Counted from the stretch's first letter, positions 19,905 to 30,629 are shown. The stretch: 64,000 nucleotides of DNA from Peromyscus leucopus (GCF_004664715.2 NC_051082.1:9610498-9674497), one strand, 5' to 3'. The notes: a model not told the origin generated them from the letters alone. Numbers and translations: made by a program.

Positions 19905-19990
19905 CTCTTGACCCAGTCTATAGAGGGTGAAAATGAGAATCTGAGAGTCACAGTAACTTTCTCAGTGTGACACTATTCTGCCTCATGACA
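19905..19990 (-). mobile_element. MIR fragment
   Basis: 'gggtgaaaatgagaatctgag' and 'gtcacagtaactttctcag' parallel the reverse MIR core. Confidence 0.5.
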
Positions 19991-20893
19991 GTAACAAGTG
20001 ACCCTGATACAGTGGCCACAGCCAGCTCACATCCTTCAAATTTCCCTACCCCACTGTTCTTGGGAAAGAAAGGAACAGCGGGGAATCCCTGTGGGTAGGT
20101 GCATTCCATGGTTAGAGGCCCGGGTTCTCCATGATACAAACCAGAGCTGGCATTCTCCCCACTGGGTACTGCAAAGTATCAAGGCCATCTTGAACCCGGA
20201 CCTGTGGTCCCAGAGAGATGTCGTGGTGTGCATCCTGGATGCACCCTGCCCCCACGGGCCTTGATAGCCAAGGCCACTGTCTCCAATTCTGAGTAACTTC
20301 AATACGTTGTTCCCTCTTCCCAGCCCGGAAGGGGAACCATGTCACCCTGGTCTCTGTCACAGCTGCCAATGGAAGAGACGCCCCTCCCCAGCAGCCCGTC
20401 CCCCCAAGAGACAGAGGACCACCTTCTAGATCTTTTTAGCTACCACAAGAGGGGAGAAGAGCATTCTTCCTGCTGGCAGCTGGAGGCTATTTGAGGCATC
20501 CAACACCCAGCATCCCCCAGTGGATTTGGAGGCAACTACCACTCGGCTGGGGAGGGGGCCCTGTCTCCGGCAAGTGTCTTCGAAGAATGCCAGGGACCGA
20601 AATTATACGCCTTCTCCTGGAGGCTCCAACAGCCGCCTTCGGGCGGAGGTGAGGGGTTGCCCATGTATAATTCAAGAAGCTCTCGGGTTGCAAACTGCTA
20701 ACTCAGTTGGATTTTCCTTCCACAGCGGAAGCTTTGTCTTAGGTCACAATTGTTTGAGATTTCAGTGTAGCTTATGTGGACCGGGACGGCTTTGATGCCT
20801 TGTTTTGGGTGACACTTGTCAGGCCTGAGGAGCCTGGAAGGGGATGGGGAGCTGCTTTGCAGTCTGGGAGGCTCCGGTGAATATACAAAATTC
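19991..20893. other. Unique sequence, about 0.9 kb
   Basis: No repeat recognised. 'ttggattttccttccacag' near 20705-20725 resembles a splice acceptor on the plus strand, but no coding continuity follows. Open frames on both strands look like chance. Confidence 0.35.
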
Positions 20894-20911
20894 CCTCTCT
20901 CTCTCTCTCTC

Positions 20912-20967
<56 letters not shown>
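20894..20967 (+). repeat. (CT)n microsatellite
   Basis: About 35 CT units with one CACT interruption. Confidence 0.98.
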
Positions 20968-20969
<2 letters not shown>

Positions 20970-21194
20970 TTTCAACAATATAGAAGTAGGAAGCCCAGAA
21001 CACCTGCTGTGTGGGAAGGAGTTGGAGATTTGGAGGAAGGGGCCTGGTGCCTGGAGGGCGTTGAGGACATCTCACCACCAGAAGAAGGGTGGGAGTGACC
21101 ACTGACATGCCCAGACACTCTTAACCCCCAAGCATCCTGCAGATGACCACAAGGACCAGAACGCCAGGACTTCCGGATGGTGTTCACTGGCTGT

Positions 21195-21505
21195 GTGAGG
21201 TTGACCATGTTGCTGGACCTCTCTGGACGTTGTTTTCATCGCTTGTAAGCAAGGACTAAGAGTGCCTGTCTTTTTGTTGTTGTTGTTGTTTTGTTTTGTT
21301 TTTTTTTTCAAGACAGGGTTTCTCTGTGTAGCTTTACATCTTTCCTGGAACTCACTCTGTAGACCAGGCTGGCCTCGAACTCCCAGAGATCCGCCTGCCT
21401 CTGCCTCCTGAGTGCTGGGATTAAAGGCGTGTGCTACCACCGCCCGGCTAAGGGTGCCTGTCTTGTAGCTTATGAACATTAAAGGAATTGTACAAAAATC
21501 CTGGT
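21195..21505 (+). mobile_element. MIR-like relic split by a B1
   Basis: 'gttgctggacctctctggac' and 'cgttgttttcatcgcttgtaag' before the B1 and 'gtgcctgtcttgtagcttatg' after it read as one MIR once the insertion is removed. Confidence 0.55.
21273..21449 (-). mobile_element. B1 SINE, young, with TSD
   Basis: Near-consensus reverse B1 ('ctcactctgtagaccaggct', 'gggattaaaggcgtgtgcta') with a GTT-rich tail. Flanks 'aagagtgcctgtctt' (21258-21272) and 'aagggtgcctgtctt' (21450-21464) differ by one base. Confidence 0.95.
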
Positions 21506-21609
21506 CTGGGATGCTTGGGCCTGCTCACCATTCCACACAGCAAACCCATCCTGAAGCCCGACTCTCACCAGAACCTGCAGGAACGGTAGCTGTCGGTTCT
21601 GGGAGATGG

Positions 21610-21898
21610 CCGGTGGGTAACAAGGCTTGTTCTACAATCATGAGGACTTGAGTTCAAGAACGCCCCAGAACCCATGCAAAAACTGCATGGCTGCATATGC
21701 CTGTGACCCCAGTGTGGGGCAGGGTCCAGAGAGAGGCAAACCTCAAGAATGGGAGTGAGCCAGCCTTGCTGAAACAGTTAGTAGCTCCTATATCACTGAG
21801 AGAGTCTGTCTCGGGGCAATAAGATAGACAATGATGGAGGTAGACACCCAGTGTCCTACATGGGTACACATACCTGCTCATTCATGTGCATGGACAAA
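21610..21898 (+). mobile_element. B3-started composite SINE repeat
   Basis: 'gtaacaaggcttgttctac' and 'gaggacttgagttcaag' give a B3-like start. 'gcatatgcctgtgaccccagt' is a B1-like middle. It ends in the CA/GA microsatellite. Confidence 0.5.
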
Positions 21899-22551
<653 letters not shown>

Positions 22552-22728
22552 CTGTGCTAGAGCCCAGGGCTTGGGCATGTTGGACAAGTGCTCTACCACT
22601 GAACTACACCCTGGTCTTTGGTTTTGGTGTTCCAGGACAGGTCTAGCAACTCAGGTTGACCTCAATTTGGAAATCCTCCTGCTTCAGCTTCTCCCAGTGC
22701 AGGTGTGTACCACCATGCCTGGCCATAT
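22552..22728 (-). mobile_element. B4 SINE
   Basis: Reverse ID part ('agtgctctaccactgaactac') joins a reverse B1-like part ('cctcctgcttcagcttctcc', 'gtgtaccaccatgcctggcc'). Confidence 0.78.
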
Positions 22729-23007
22729 TCTTCTTTAACTTGGTCCAAAAGTATTTCAAGTGAAAAATGTAATATCTCAATCACAAATGAAAAGCAGGAG
22801 TCGTACGTAATAATAACACCAAATGATACCAAAATGGAATACGTTCACATATGCCCCTCCCCTCATGCCCCCCCCAATCCCCGGAAATCATCTTGTGTCA
22901 AAGCCAGGAGGTAGTTTGATGATGAGTGAAGGTTGGGATTTGCATGGTGAGGGTCAAGGTCATAGCTGAAGTCAAGTGGGGATAAGGTTCCTATCTCTAC
23001 AGAAAAT
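22729..23007. other. Unique AT-rich sequence
   Basis: No element recognised. Short A/T-rich stretch around 22760-22840. Confidence 0.4.
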
Positions 23008-23130
23008 TTACTATTCTAGCCAGGAGCACCTGAAGTCCCAGCTACTGAGGCAGGAGGATCACTTGAATACAGGAGTTCAAGGCCAGTTGATCAATGTAGT
23101 GAGGCTCCCTATCTTAAACTTAAATAAACT
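23008..23130 (+). mobile_element. 7SL-derived monomer (Alu/PB1-like)
   Basis: 'tgaagtcccagctactgagg', 'caggaggatcacttgaatac' and 'aggagttcaaggccag' are closer to the Alu-type ancestral monomer than to modern B1. Confidence 0.55.
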
Positions 23131-23221
23131 GGAACTGCGCAGCTGACTCATGGTAAAGTGATCGATGTGCGCACAGGGGGAGCTGAGTGTGACCCTCAGT
23201 AACCACACGAGTGTGTCAGCC

Positions 23222-23360
23222 ACAGTGGCCACACATGCCTTTAACCCCAGCCCTAGGGAGGCAGAGGCAGGAGAATCTCTGAGTTCAAGGCCAGCCTGGT
23301 CTACAGAGTAACTTCCAGGACATTTGGGGCTACATAGAGAGACCCTGTCTCAAAGTCAAC
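23222..23360 (+). mobile_element. B1 SINE
   Basis: 'gtggccacacatgcctttaac', 'gttcaaggccagcctggtc' and 'agagagaccctgtctcaaag'. It splits a decayed B3-like element whose remains flank it (23130-23220 and 23361-23575). Confidence 0.82.
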
Positions 23361-23462
23361 AACCAGACCTGGTGGAGGCGGCCCCAGAGCAATGCCTGCA
23401 TTGTGAGTTCCAAATTCAGACAGAGATGATGTACCAAAACAAATAAACCAACAGGAGTGGGA

Positions 23463-23464
<2 letters not shown>

Positions 23465-23513
<49 letters not shown>
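23465..23513 (+). repeat. (CA)n microsatellite
   Basis: About 24 CA units within the B3-like remainder. Confidence 0.98.
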
Positions 23514-23515
<2 letters not shown>

Positions 23516-23598
23516 CACCAAGGCCTCTGACCTCCACAGGAATGTGCATGCACATGTGCTGACTGACCCTTACCTTACCTGAACATGTACCATACACA

Positions 23599-23644
23599 TG
23601 AATGAATGAATGAATGAATGAATGAATGAGTGAGTGAATGAATG
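23599..23644 (+). repeat. (GAAT)n repeat
   Basis: GAAT tetranucleotide with GAGT variants, about 11 units. Confidence 0.97.
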
Positions 23645-24473
23645 TTACTCTCCTGCTCATCGCAGACCTTCCCATTGATCTCATTAGTTTGCACATCGCA
23701 TTTAGGGCTGTGGGTGCCGCCCACATAGAGCTCCAGGAGCCCACCACCCAGGAGGCCCTGCAAAATCAACCAGGCATTGCATCATGATGTGGCGCTTTGA
23801 GGGCACTCTATAAACAGTCTCATGGGGATGGCCCGGCGGGGGGAAGGTGTCCCCACATTCAGAACCCCATCAGGGGCCAGTGAGTACACCTGGTAGGCAC
23901 TGGAGAAAGTCAGACCCAGCCAGTGGCCAGACAAAAGGTGTGGGCCACAGGGCAGAGAGAGAAGCCGGGACAGAGGGGTCAGCCAGTGATTTATTCCAAG
24001 GCTAAGTTAAATTGCAGGCCTGGAGGGACGATTACCTCCTAGTCTCCGAGTCCCCTTAATGCGCTCCCACCCCCCACCCCCCACCCCCACTCCCCCATCG
24101 AGGTAAACTGTTTACTGTCTGTCTACCCAGTCACCCTAGGCCTGGGGTTTATAAAGCTGTTTGTATTCCCTAGAGAAGAAAGATGAGCAGCTAATTACTT
24201 CATCATTAAGTTAACTCTGCTGCTACTCTAGGCAGCTGGGGACATTCCCTTCCTGGGCCACCACTGAGCCACTGTGTCCCCTGAAATGCACAGGGTGAGC
24301 CAGGGTGCAGAGCCGGGTGCTGAATTCCAGGCCCTCGACCAAGCTCATTGACTTCCTCCGTTCTTGACTTTCGTACTCCCTCAACCTCCCCTCCCCCCCT
24401 CCACCCCCTCCACCCCTTCAATTCCGTGCTCCCCATCCCCACTCCCGACTCTGCTCCCTCAAACCTTCTCCAT
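23645..24473. other. Unique sequence with conserved-looking patch
   Basis: 24145-24235 ('gtttataaagctgtttgtat', 'gagcagctaattacttcatc', 'attaagttaactctgctgc') is AT-rich with homeobox-like cores. A (CCCCCCA)n run sits at 24068-24095. No gene. Confidence 0.35.
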
Positions 24474-24645
24474 CATTCTGTGCTCCTTCAGACTCCGTGC
24501 TCCTCAGTCTCCGTGCTCCCTCAGTCTCCGTGCTCCCTCAGAACCTGTGCTCCTTCAGACTCTGTGCTCCCTCAGAACCTGTGCAACCAGTGCTCCTTCA
24601 GTCTCCGTGCTCCTTCAGTCTCCGTGCTCCTTCAGCCTCCGTGCA
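24474..24645 (+). repeat. 17-bp minisatellite (CTCCGTGCTCCTTCAGT)n
   Basis: About 10 units of 16-17 bases with T/C and A/T substitutions; one unit carries a 9-10 base insertion ('caaccagtg'). Because 17 is not a multiple of 3, the frames open across it rotate through all readings and are not genes. Confidence 0.95.
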
Positions 24646-25479
24646 AAAAAGGTATGGCCTGCTATGGATCAGGGGAGCGCCTCCTGAAGGGTGGTGCTGA
24701 CCTGATCCCAGGCTTGCAGGAGAGACAGAAGCTAGCCTGGAAAGCTGTCAGGTCAGCAAAAACATGCAAAAGAAAAGCTTGGGCCTAGGTGGTTGCAATG
24801 CTTGTTAATGCATTTTGTGATATTAACCCCTGGTGCGGCAGATAGTACATCTGGGCACAGCAGCACGGGCTTTGAAGGTCACATTAGGATTTGGGTGTTG
24901 CAGCCTCACTGAGTTTTGTGGTCTGTAAAACGGGCAGCTTCAGCACTGTCCTCAGGGGGTGGATGGGTGGATGGGGGGTGACATTAGCCTGTGCTACGTC
25001 ACACATATCCTTGAGTGGTGCAAGGTGAACCCCACAAATACAGGCTTCCTCTTCCACACCCCCATGGCTCTAGCGCAGCATTTAGAACAACCAGGGCAGA
25101 TCAACAGTTGCTCCAGGAAGGAAGTTGGGGGCGGGGAGGAGGAGGGGCACTGGCAGGGCCTCGAGCCCAGCTGGGGTTGCAGAGCAGGTTGACAGATCTC
25201 CACACTCCGAGCAGCCAGAATCTGGCCTAGAATAGAAGCCGCCTGCGCTGGCTGGCTGGGAGCCCTTTCCTGGAGTGATGGGAGGCAGGTGTGCATTGCT
25301 GGCTGGGCAGGTGTTTGTGGCCTACAGTGAGGAGGGGACAGAGCCATCCATTGTGACCACCCACAACCCCCCCCAGTGCTGACCTTCCTCTCCACTGTCC
25401 CTTCGTTGCCCAGGGAACCTAGAAGAGACCCTGTCTCTTTCATAGTAGGCTGTCAGGGAAAGGTTGGTGGCCACTGTTT
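24646..25479. other. Unique sequence, about 0.8 kb
   Basis: 24830-24960 contains weak MIR-like wording ('gagttttgtggtctgtaaaac'). Overlapping frames on both strands across 24960-25440 have no family match. Confidence 0.35.
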
Positions 25480-25612
25480 CTTGTGCATATATTAGACACC
25501 AGGCATTGCATAAAACCTCCCCCAAGTTCCAAGACAGAGCGGCTGCCATTCTCTCATGTTACAGATGGGGCAACTGAGGCTTACACAGAGGACATTATGT
25601 TCATCTAACCCC
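25480..25612 (-). mobile_element. MIR SINE
   Basis: 'tagacaccaggcattgcataa' and 'tcatgttacagatggggcaac' then 'tgaggcttacacagag' are the reverse MIR tail and core. Confidence 0.62.
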
Positions 25613-26339
25613 AGTCTCCTTTATTTGGTTCTCTTGCTATAGTTACTTCCTGGGTGATGCATCTGTTCTACTTGCCAATCCCAACCATAGGTCAAGCAGC
25701 AGAAACTAGTGACATGGTGGGGGCGGGGACTGGATGATGGAGGCAGGGACTGTTGGAGCCTGGAATCCATGCCTGAGGCTTAGGTCTGGTCTGAGGCTGG
25801 ACACACAAGTGAAAACCATTTCACAGGCTTGGCAAGAAACCCGGCTAACTCGACACCTATCAACATGGAGATGCATTCAACTAAACTGTGCAGGGCCATG
25901 GATTTCAGATCCCAGTGGATCCAGGTGCACAAATGTCTCCAGAAATCCACCCTCCTCCCTTGGCTTTTTTCTTGGCGTGGACTTCATTATTGACCATCCT
26001 CTTGATGCGGACAAAGACGGTCACCATTAGATCCACAGTTGTTTCTCACGTAGTGGGAGAAGCAAGTTCAAGACAACTCTCATCAGAGTCTAGCACTGAC
26101 CGTCACTGGACATGCATGCGGCTGTGCAGTCCTGACCCAGCCATTGGTTAGCCAGAACATCACACACAGATCATCCAGGTCTCAGTGTCCATTCTGTCCA
26201 ACCTAGGCTAAAAATGAGAGTGAGAAGACTCCCCTGTGAGGAGTAAGTGAAACCCTGAGTGAATGGCACTGTTGACACGGGATTCCCCATGGAGAAAGCT
26301 GTTGGGGGGAGAGTCCCGGGGGTTTTAGGAAGCGGAGGG

Positions 26340-26373
<34 letters not shown>

Positions 26374-26388
26374 ATAAAGCACATGGAG
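25613..26388. other. Unique sequence
   Basis: Nothing recognised apart from a T/GTTT run at 26340-26372. No splice or coding pattern. Confidence 0.4.
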
Positions 26389-26518
26389 GCAGGGAGTGGT
26401 GGGGCACACCTTTAATCTCAGTAACCAGGAGGCAGAGGCAGCTGGATCTCTGTGAATTCCAACCCAGCCAGGGCTACATAGTGAGACCTTGTCTCAAAAA
26501 AAAAAAGAAGAAAAAAAC
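26389..26518 (+). mobile_element. B1 SINE
   Basis: 'caggcagggagtggtggggc', 'acacctttaatctcagtaac' and 'tgagaccttgtctcaaaaaa'. The A-rich tail ends immediately before the CpG-rich block. Confidence 0.8.
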
Positions 26519-26529
26519 TTTAAAAAGAA

Positions 26530-26905
26530 AATCACCGGGGTTGAATCATAGAAGCTTGGGTCGGCCTGGGCTTCTGTAGAAGCTGCGAAGTCCCCATAGG
26601 TCATGTGGATTTCGCAGCTTCTTCCCGCTGCGGTCGGTTCCGTTTCCAACCTTGGTTAACGGGCAGGGACAGCAGAGCCACCGAACACATCCCCCCAGGT
26701 CGGTCGGCCCTCCGGCACACGTGAGCACATTTCCCCTTCCGCGGACAGGAAGCGCAGGAAACCAAAACCTTTTCAAATAACTTGCCCCCGCACCGCTTCA
26801 GGCTGGGCCATTGTGACGTCAAGCCAGCCATCAGCCAATGCCTGGGTGGCTCCGACTTCCTCATCTGCATACTGTGTTCTCATTGGCTCACGTTTCTCCG
26901 CCTCT
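26530..26905. promoter_or_regulatory. CpG-rich promoter-like block with CRE and CCAAT boxes
   Basis: By eye about 23 CpG in 375 bases, far above the rest of the window. Perfect CRE TGACGTCA at 26814-26821, CCAAT at 26835-26839, inverted CCAAT (ATTGG) at 26882-26886, and E-box-like CACGTG at about 26717. No TATA box is evident, consistent with a CpG-type bidirectional promoter or an enhancer. No downstream gene is recognised, so the role is inference. Confidence 0.45.
26578..26622. repeat. Perfect 12-bp inverted repeat (hairpin)
   Basis: Arms 'agaagctgcgaa' (26578-26589) and 'ttcgcagcttct' (26611-26622) are exact reverse complements with a 21-base loop. Confidence 0.95.
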
Positions 26906-26970
26906 CTATTGTGTTTTGTTTTGTTTTGTTTTGTTTCTTTTTGTTTGTTGTTGTTGTTGGTTTTTTTCTC
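26906..26970 (+). repeat. (GTTTT)n / GTT-rich tract
   Basis: T-rich repeat abutting the CpG-rich block on its right, without a B1 body. Confidence 0.85.
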
Positions 26971-27032
26971 CCCCATTCAAGGCTGGCTCCGTCCCAGACC
27001 TCCTGGCCAGCTAGATTTAAGGATGGCTACAT

Positions 27033-27268
27033 GTGGTCCATATGGGTCCTCAGTGTGGCCCGGCACAGAAAAGGCCAGGGCTGGTGTCCAGAAAGCTGGA
27101 GGCTGGACCTAGAGTCTCACTACCTCTGACTCTGACTCATCATTTGACCTCACAGTACGCACTGTGGTCCATGTCCCGGCACAGAGGAGGGGGTGTCCAG
27201 AAGCTGGAGCTGGACCTAGAGTCTCACTACCTCTGACTCTGACTCATCATTTGACCTCACAGTACGCA
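27033..27268 (+). repeat. Tandem duplication, period about 107 bp
   Basis: Unit 1 (27033-27163) and unit 2 (27164-27268) share a long near-identical 3' part, with 'gagtctcactacctctgact' and 'catttgacctcacagtacgc' occurring twice. The 5' parts differ by an 18-25 base indel. Recent local duplication. Confidence 0.95.
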
Positions 27269-27446
27269 CATGTGCTTGTCCTAATGTGTGTCTGTGCACG
27301 CACTAAAACTTTTTTTTTAATGTTTACAAAGAATACTAGAATAGTCCCTGCCAGCTTTAATCAGGTCTGGCCTAAGATAAAGAAGTTACCGTGAGTGTTC
27401 CAAAACTTTCTGCCAAGAGGAGGTTACTATTGAAAAATTCTGATTT
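27269..27446. other. Unique sequence
   Basis: Short AT-leaning stretch with a T9 run. Nothing recognised. Confidence 0.4.
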
Positions 27447-27580
27447 TAGCCAGGCCTGGTGACACAGGCTTTTAATCCCGGCACTCTGAAGAGAGAGAGG
27501 CTGCAGATCTTTGTGAGTTCTGAGTTCAAGGCCAGCCTGGTCTACATAGTGAGCTCCAGGCAACCAGGGGTGTACAGTGA
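27447..27580 (+). mobile_element. B1 SINE
   Basis: 'gccaggcctggtgacacagg', 'cttttaatcccggcactctg' and 'gttcaaggccagcctggtc'. Confidence 0.82.
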
Positions 27581-27619
27581 GAGCAGAATTCTAACTTTAT
27601 TTTCCAAATCCATTTTGTC

Positions 27620-27755
27620 TTGTTTGCCTTTGTTTTGAGGATGGGGGTGGAGTAGGGGCACTGTAGCCCAGGCTAGCCTCAAATTCACAATCCCCTCACC
27701 TCAGCCTCTTGAATTCTGGGAACACAGGCAAGCCCCACCATGCCCGGGTTTCCAA
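27620..27755 (-). mobile_element. B1/7SL-like SINE, old
   Basis: 'gtagcccaggctagcctcaa', 'cctcacctcagcctcttgaa' and 'caagccccaccatgcccggg'. Confidence 0.65.
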
Positions 27756-28305
27756 GTCATTTTCAACATTACGTGCATATCCTCTAGTTCTTTACCAGGG
27801 AGAAAGCCCCAGTGCAGATATGTGAAGACTTGACTAGAGTTAGAAGCCAGTGGCACTTCCTAGAAAGCCAGGGAACCAGCTGATGCTGGCCTCCATCCAC
27901 GGGATGTGTGAGGTGTTTAATCTATCTTCACTGGGCTGGGCTGATGTCCAGACAGATGGACAGTCTTGATAGCTGGGTATGAGCGAGGACATCGTCTGAC
28001 TCATCTATGAAAATGTGGATGGAAGGAAGGGCAGGGAAGGGCAAACTGATTCTGTGCTTGAGGGATACAGGTACCTTCTGTACCCCAATGTGGGTGCTTT
28101 TGGCTCTTGGGCTCAGACCCCAGCCAACACTTAACACTTCACCCTCCATGCCTTCCTCCCTCAGACCCTGACATTTGGACCTGAACTAGGACTCTTAGTG
28201 AATTGCCAGACCTGGTCCTACCTCTTGTCTGCCAAGAGAGGATGATGGGACATCCAAGTGATCCTAATTATGTGGGCGAGTCTCTCGAAATAATATCTCT
28301 CTAAC
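27756..28305. other. Unique sequence, about 0.55 kb
   Basis: No repeat recognised. Small frames only. Confidence 0.4.
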
Positions 28306-28307
28306 GT

Positions 28308-28500
28308 TGGAGAGGTGGCTCAGCAGTTAAGAGCACTGGCTGTCCTTCCAGAGGCCCAAGTTCAGTTCCCAGCACCCACATGACAGCTCACAGCTGTCTG
28401 TAAGTCTAGCGCGGGAGGATTTGATGCCTTCACACAGACATACAGGCAGGTAAAACACCAATGTACATAACATAAAAATAAGTATAATCATTTTTAAAAA
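28308..28500 (+). mobile_element. B2/B3-family SINE
   Basis: 'gagaggtggctcagcagttaag', 'ctggctgtccttccagaggc' and 'cccagcacccacatgacagc', with a 'cataaaaataagtataa' tail. Confidence 0.82.
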
Positions 28501-28549
28501 ACAACAACCCTCTCTCTCAAAAACAACAACAACAACAACAGCTTGGTTA

Positions 28550-28745
28550 TTTTGTATGTGTGTGTGAATGCTGGTATGTATGTATGTGCCCTGTGCCTGC
28601 TGCACTCAGAGGCCAGAAGACAGGGTTGGGTCCCTTGGAGCTTGAGGACAGTTATAAGCCACTGTGTGGGTGCAGACAACTGAACCAAGATTCTCTGGAA
28701 GAGCAGCAAGTGCTCCCCACTGCTGGGCCATCTTTCTAGTTCCCT
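28550..28745 (-). mobile_element. B2/B3-family SINE
   Basis: 'cactcagaggccagaagacag' and 'ggaagagcagcaagtgctcc' are reverse B2/B3, forming a head-to-head inverted pair with 28308-28500. Confidence 0.78.
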
Positions 28746-28838
28746 CCTGTCGACCTCTTAATGCTGCTATGTGGACATGAGTTGTTCTCTTCCATCTACG
28801 TTCAGTCTCTGTAAAATTACAGAAATAGAGAAAAAATC

Positions 28839-28958
28839 CACAGTCAAGTGTGGTGGTCCACACCTACCATCCCAGCACTTAGCATGTAGAGGCAGGAGAA
28901 CTGAGTTCTGAGATGCCTGGGCTCCATAGAGAGACCTTGTTTCAAAATTATGTCATTA
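28839..28958 (+). mobile_element. B1-like SINE
   Basis: 'gtcaagtgtggtggtccaca', 'ctaccatcccagcacttagc' and 'gagagaccttgtttcaaa'. Confidence 0.62.
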
Positions 28959-29069
28959 ATTTAAATACATATGTATTCAGATTTAAATATAACTTTTTTT
29001 TTTACAGGATTTTATAATTGGTCCATTTCTTTTTTAAACTTTTAAAAATTTAAAATAATTAGTAACAAT
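28959..29069. other. AT-rich segment
   Basis: A/T-rich, with repeated 'aaatttaaa' motifs. Confidence 0.6.
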
Positions 29070-29265
29070 TTAAAAATTATTTTATTTATTTCGTGTACAT
29101 CTGTGTGTATGGAGGCATGTATGTGCCATGATGTAGGTAAGGATGTCAGAGACAACTTATAGGAGTTGGTTCTCTCCTTCCATCATGTGGATTGCAGGGA
29201 TTGAACTCAGGTCCTCCAGCTCGTGGCAAGCACCTTGACCTGTGGAGCCACCTTGCAGACCCTCA
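29070..29265 (-). mobile_element. B3 SINE
   Basis: 'gtcagagacaacttataggag', 'gttctctccttccatcatg', 'gattgaactcaggtcctcc' and 'ggagccaccttgcagacc'. Confidence 0.78.
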
Positions 29266-29274
29266 TTGGTTTTA

Positions 29275-29445
29275 ATTCATTACTAGTTATTGTTGGTCTC
29301 TTACTGTGCCTGATTTATAAATCAAACTTTCTCACCGGTCTGTAAAAGTGACAAAAAGAATAGGTCTATGGGGCTCAGTACTTTGTGTGGCTCCAGTCTG
29401 CTGGGGGTCTTGGAGTGTGTCCCCTGCAGACAAAGGATTTGTGTA
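29275..29445 (+). mobile_element. MER44/Tigger-type MITE relic
   Basis: 'tctcttactgtgcctgattt', 'ataggtctatggggctcag', 'tgctgggggtcttggagtgt' and 'cccctgcagacaaagg' follow a Tigger-derived MER44-type consensus ('ccactgggggtcttggaacg'). Confidence 0.62.
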
Positions 29446-30299
29446 AGGGGAATTTATTGTATTGATTGGCTCCTTCTTGGGGCATTCTAAATCAGCCTGT
29501 AACTGGGCTCTTAGACGCTACCTCCAACACACCAGGTCAACTCTCCCTCTGTAACAGAGCCCTGCAGTGGAACCAAAGGGATAGTGTTAGACCATGGCAG
29601 ATGTGGGGTTACCTCTGTTGAGCCTGAGGAGTTTCCCAGGGTCACACTTGTTACCTTAGAGCTCACAGGTGTCCCCATTTTCCTACCACCTTTCTTCCCC
29701 CGCATTTGGGGGTCTGATGGCTCTCCCATCCTCCCCACAACCCAGCATCTGCTTCTCACATAGCCCTTTCTGGCCACTTTAAATCCCAGCCCACCAAAAG
29801 ATTTTGACAGAGAAACGAGCTTGTGCCTGGGACAGGAGAGACAGTAATTTGGGACCTTCTTGCCGTCAGGTTCTCTCCCCTGATACCCTGTGCACTTGTG
29901 GCTGAGAGGGAAAAGAGAGTAAACACTTCCCCCTGAACACGGATGGTGGAGCAGCCGTCCCCACAGGAAGTGGGAAGGCATCTTCCTGGGGACCTTCAGC
30001 CTCATTTGCATAGAGAAATTATGTCCCATTACCAGATGTGCCTCCCCTGCTTCCTGACAGGACTTCCGTGGCTGTCGCACCTTTTCCTGAGTAATCAAGT
30101 AATTTCTTTCCGAATAAATTCCATCCTGGGAAGCATTCACACTGCTGGGTTTCTCACGACACTCATCAAATGAGCAACTTGTCTCTCTGGGGACACGTTG
30201 AGTGGGCATCAGTTAAGAACCGCCATGGGAGAAAAGGAACAAACCCAGTTTTTTAAATAACATTTTTACTACCCTTAATAAAAAGTATTTACTATTTCT
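29446..30299. other. Unique sequence with a 232-codon minus-strand open frame
   Basis: The frame 29511-30209 (minus) is not repeat-derived but shows no domain, signal peptide or family resemblance. 30000-30175 ('catttgcatagagaaattatg', 'gagtaatcaagtaatttc') looks like conserved non-coding sequence; 'atttgcat' is an octamer (POU) site. Confidence 0.3.
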
Positions 30300-30392
30300 G
30301 AGACAGGGTCTCACTATGTGGCTCAGGGTCCTCAATCTTCCTCCCTCTACCCACTGGGATTACAGACGTGTGCCACCAGGTGGGCCAAGGCT
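30300..30392 (-). mobile_element. B1/7SL-like fragment
   Basis: 'gagacagggtctcactatgtg' and 'actgggattacagacgtgtgcc'. Confidence 0.55.
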
Positions 30393-30629
30393 GATTTTTT
30401 TTTCAAGTTCATTTTTGCCTTGGACTCTTTGCTCAGACTCTGCCTTCTCTAGACCTTCTCGGCCCTCAGAGTCTCAGTGTCCCTGAGTCTCACCTAATCT
30501 CCTGGGGACAACTGTTTCCTTCTGGGGTTTTCTTAGAATCGGAGAGGCCTTGCCAAGCCCCTCTGTGTGTTATCTGGGACCAGAATGTGCAGTTGAATGT
30601 TTTGGCCATCTCTCTACCCTCCCTTTCAG
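30393..30629. other. Unique sequence
   Basis: Ends in a strong polypyrimidine tract that serves the candidate acceptor at 30628-30629. Confidence 0.4.

Noticed and set aside
24348..24788. Overlapping frames with repeated Leu-Arg-Ala-Pro-Ser motifs
   Set aside because: Produced by the 17-bp minisatellite, which rotates reading frame every unit.
29511..30209. 232-codon minus-strand frame as a gene
   Set aside because: No domain, no splice or promoter context, and part overlaps conserved-looking non-coding sequence.
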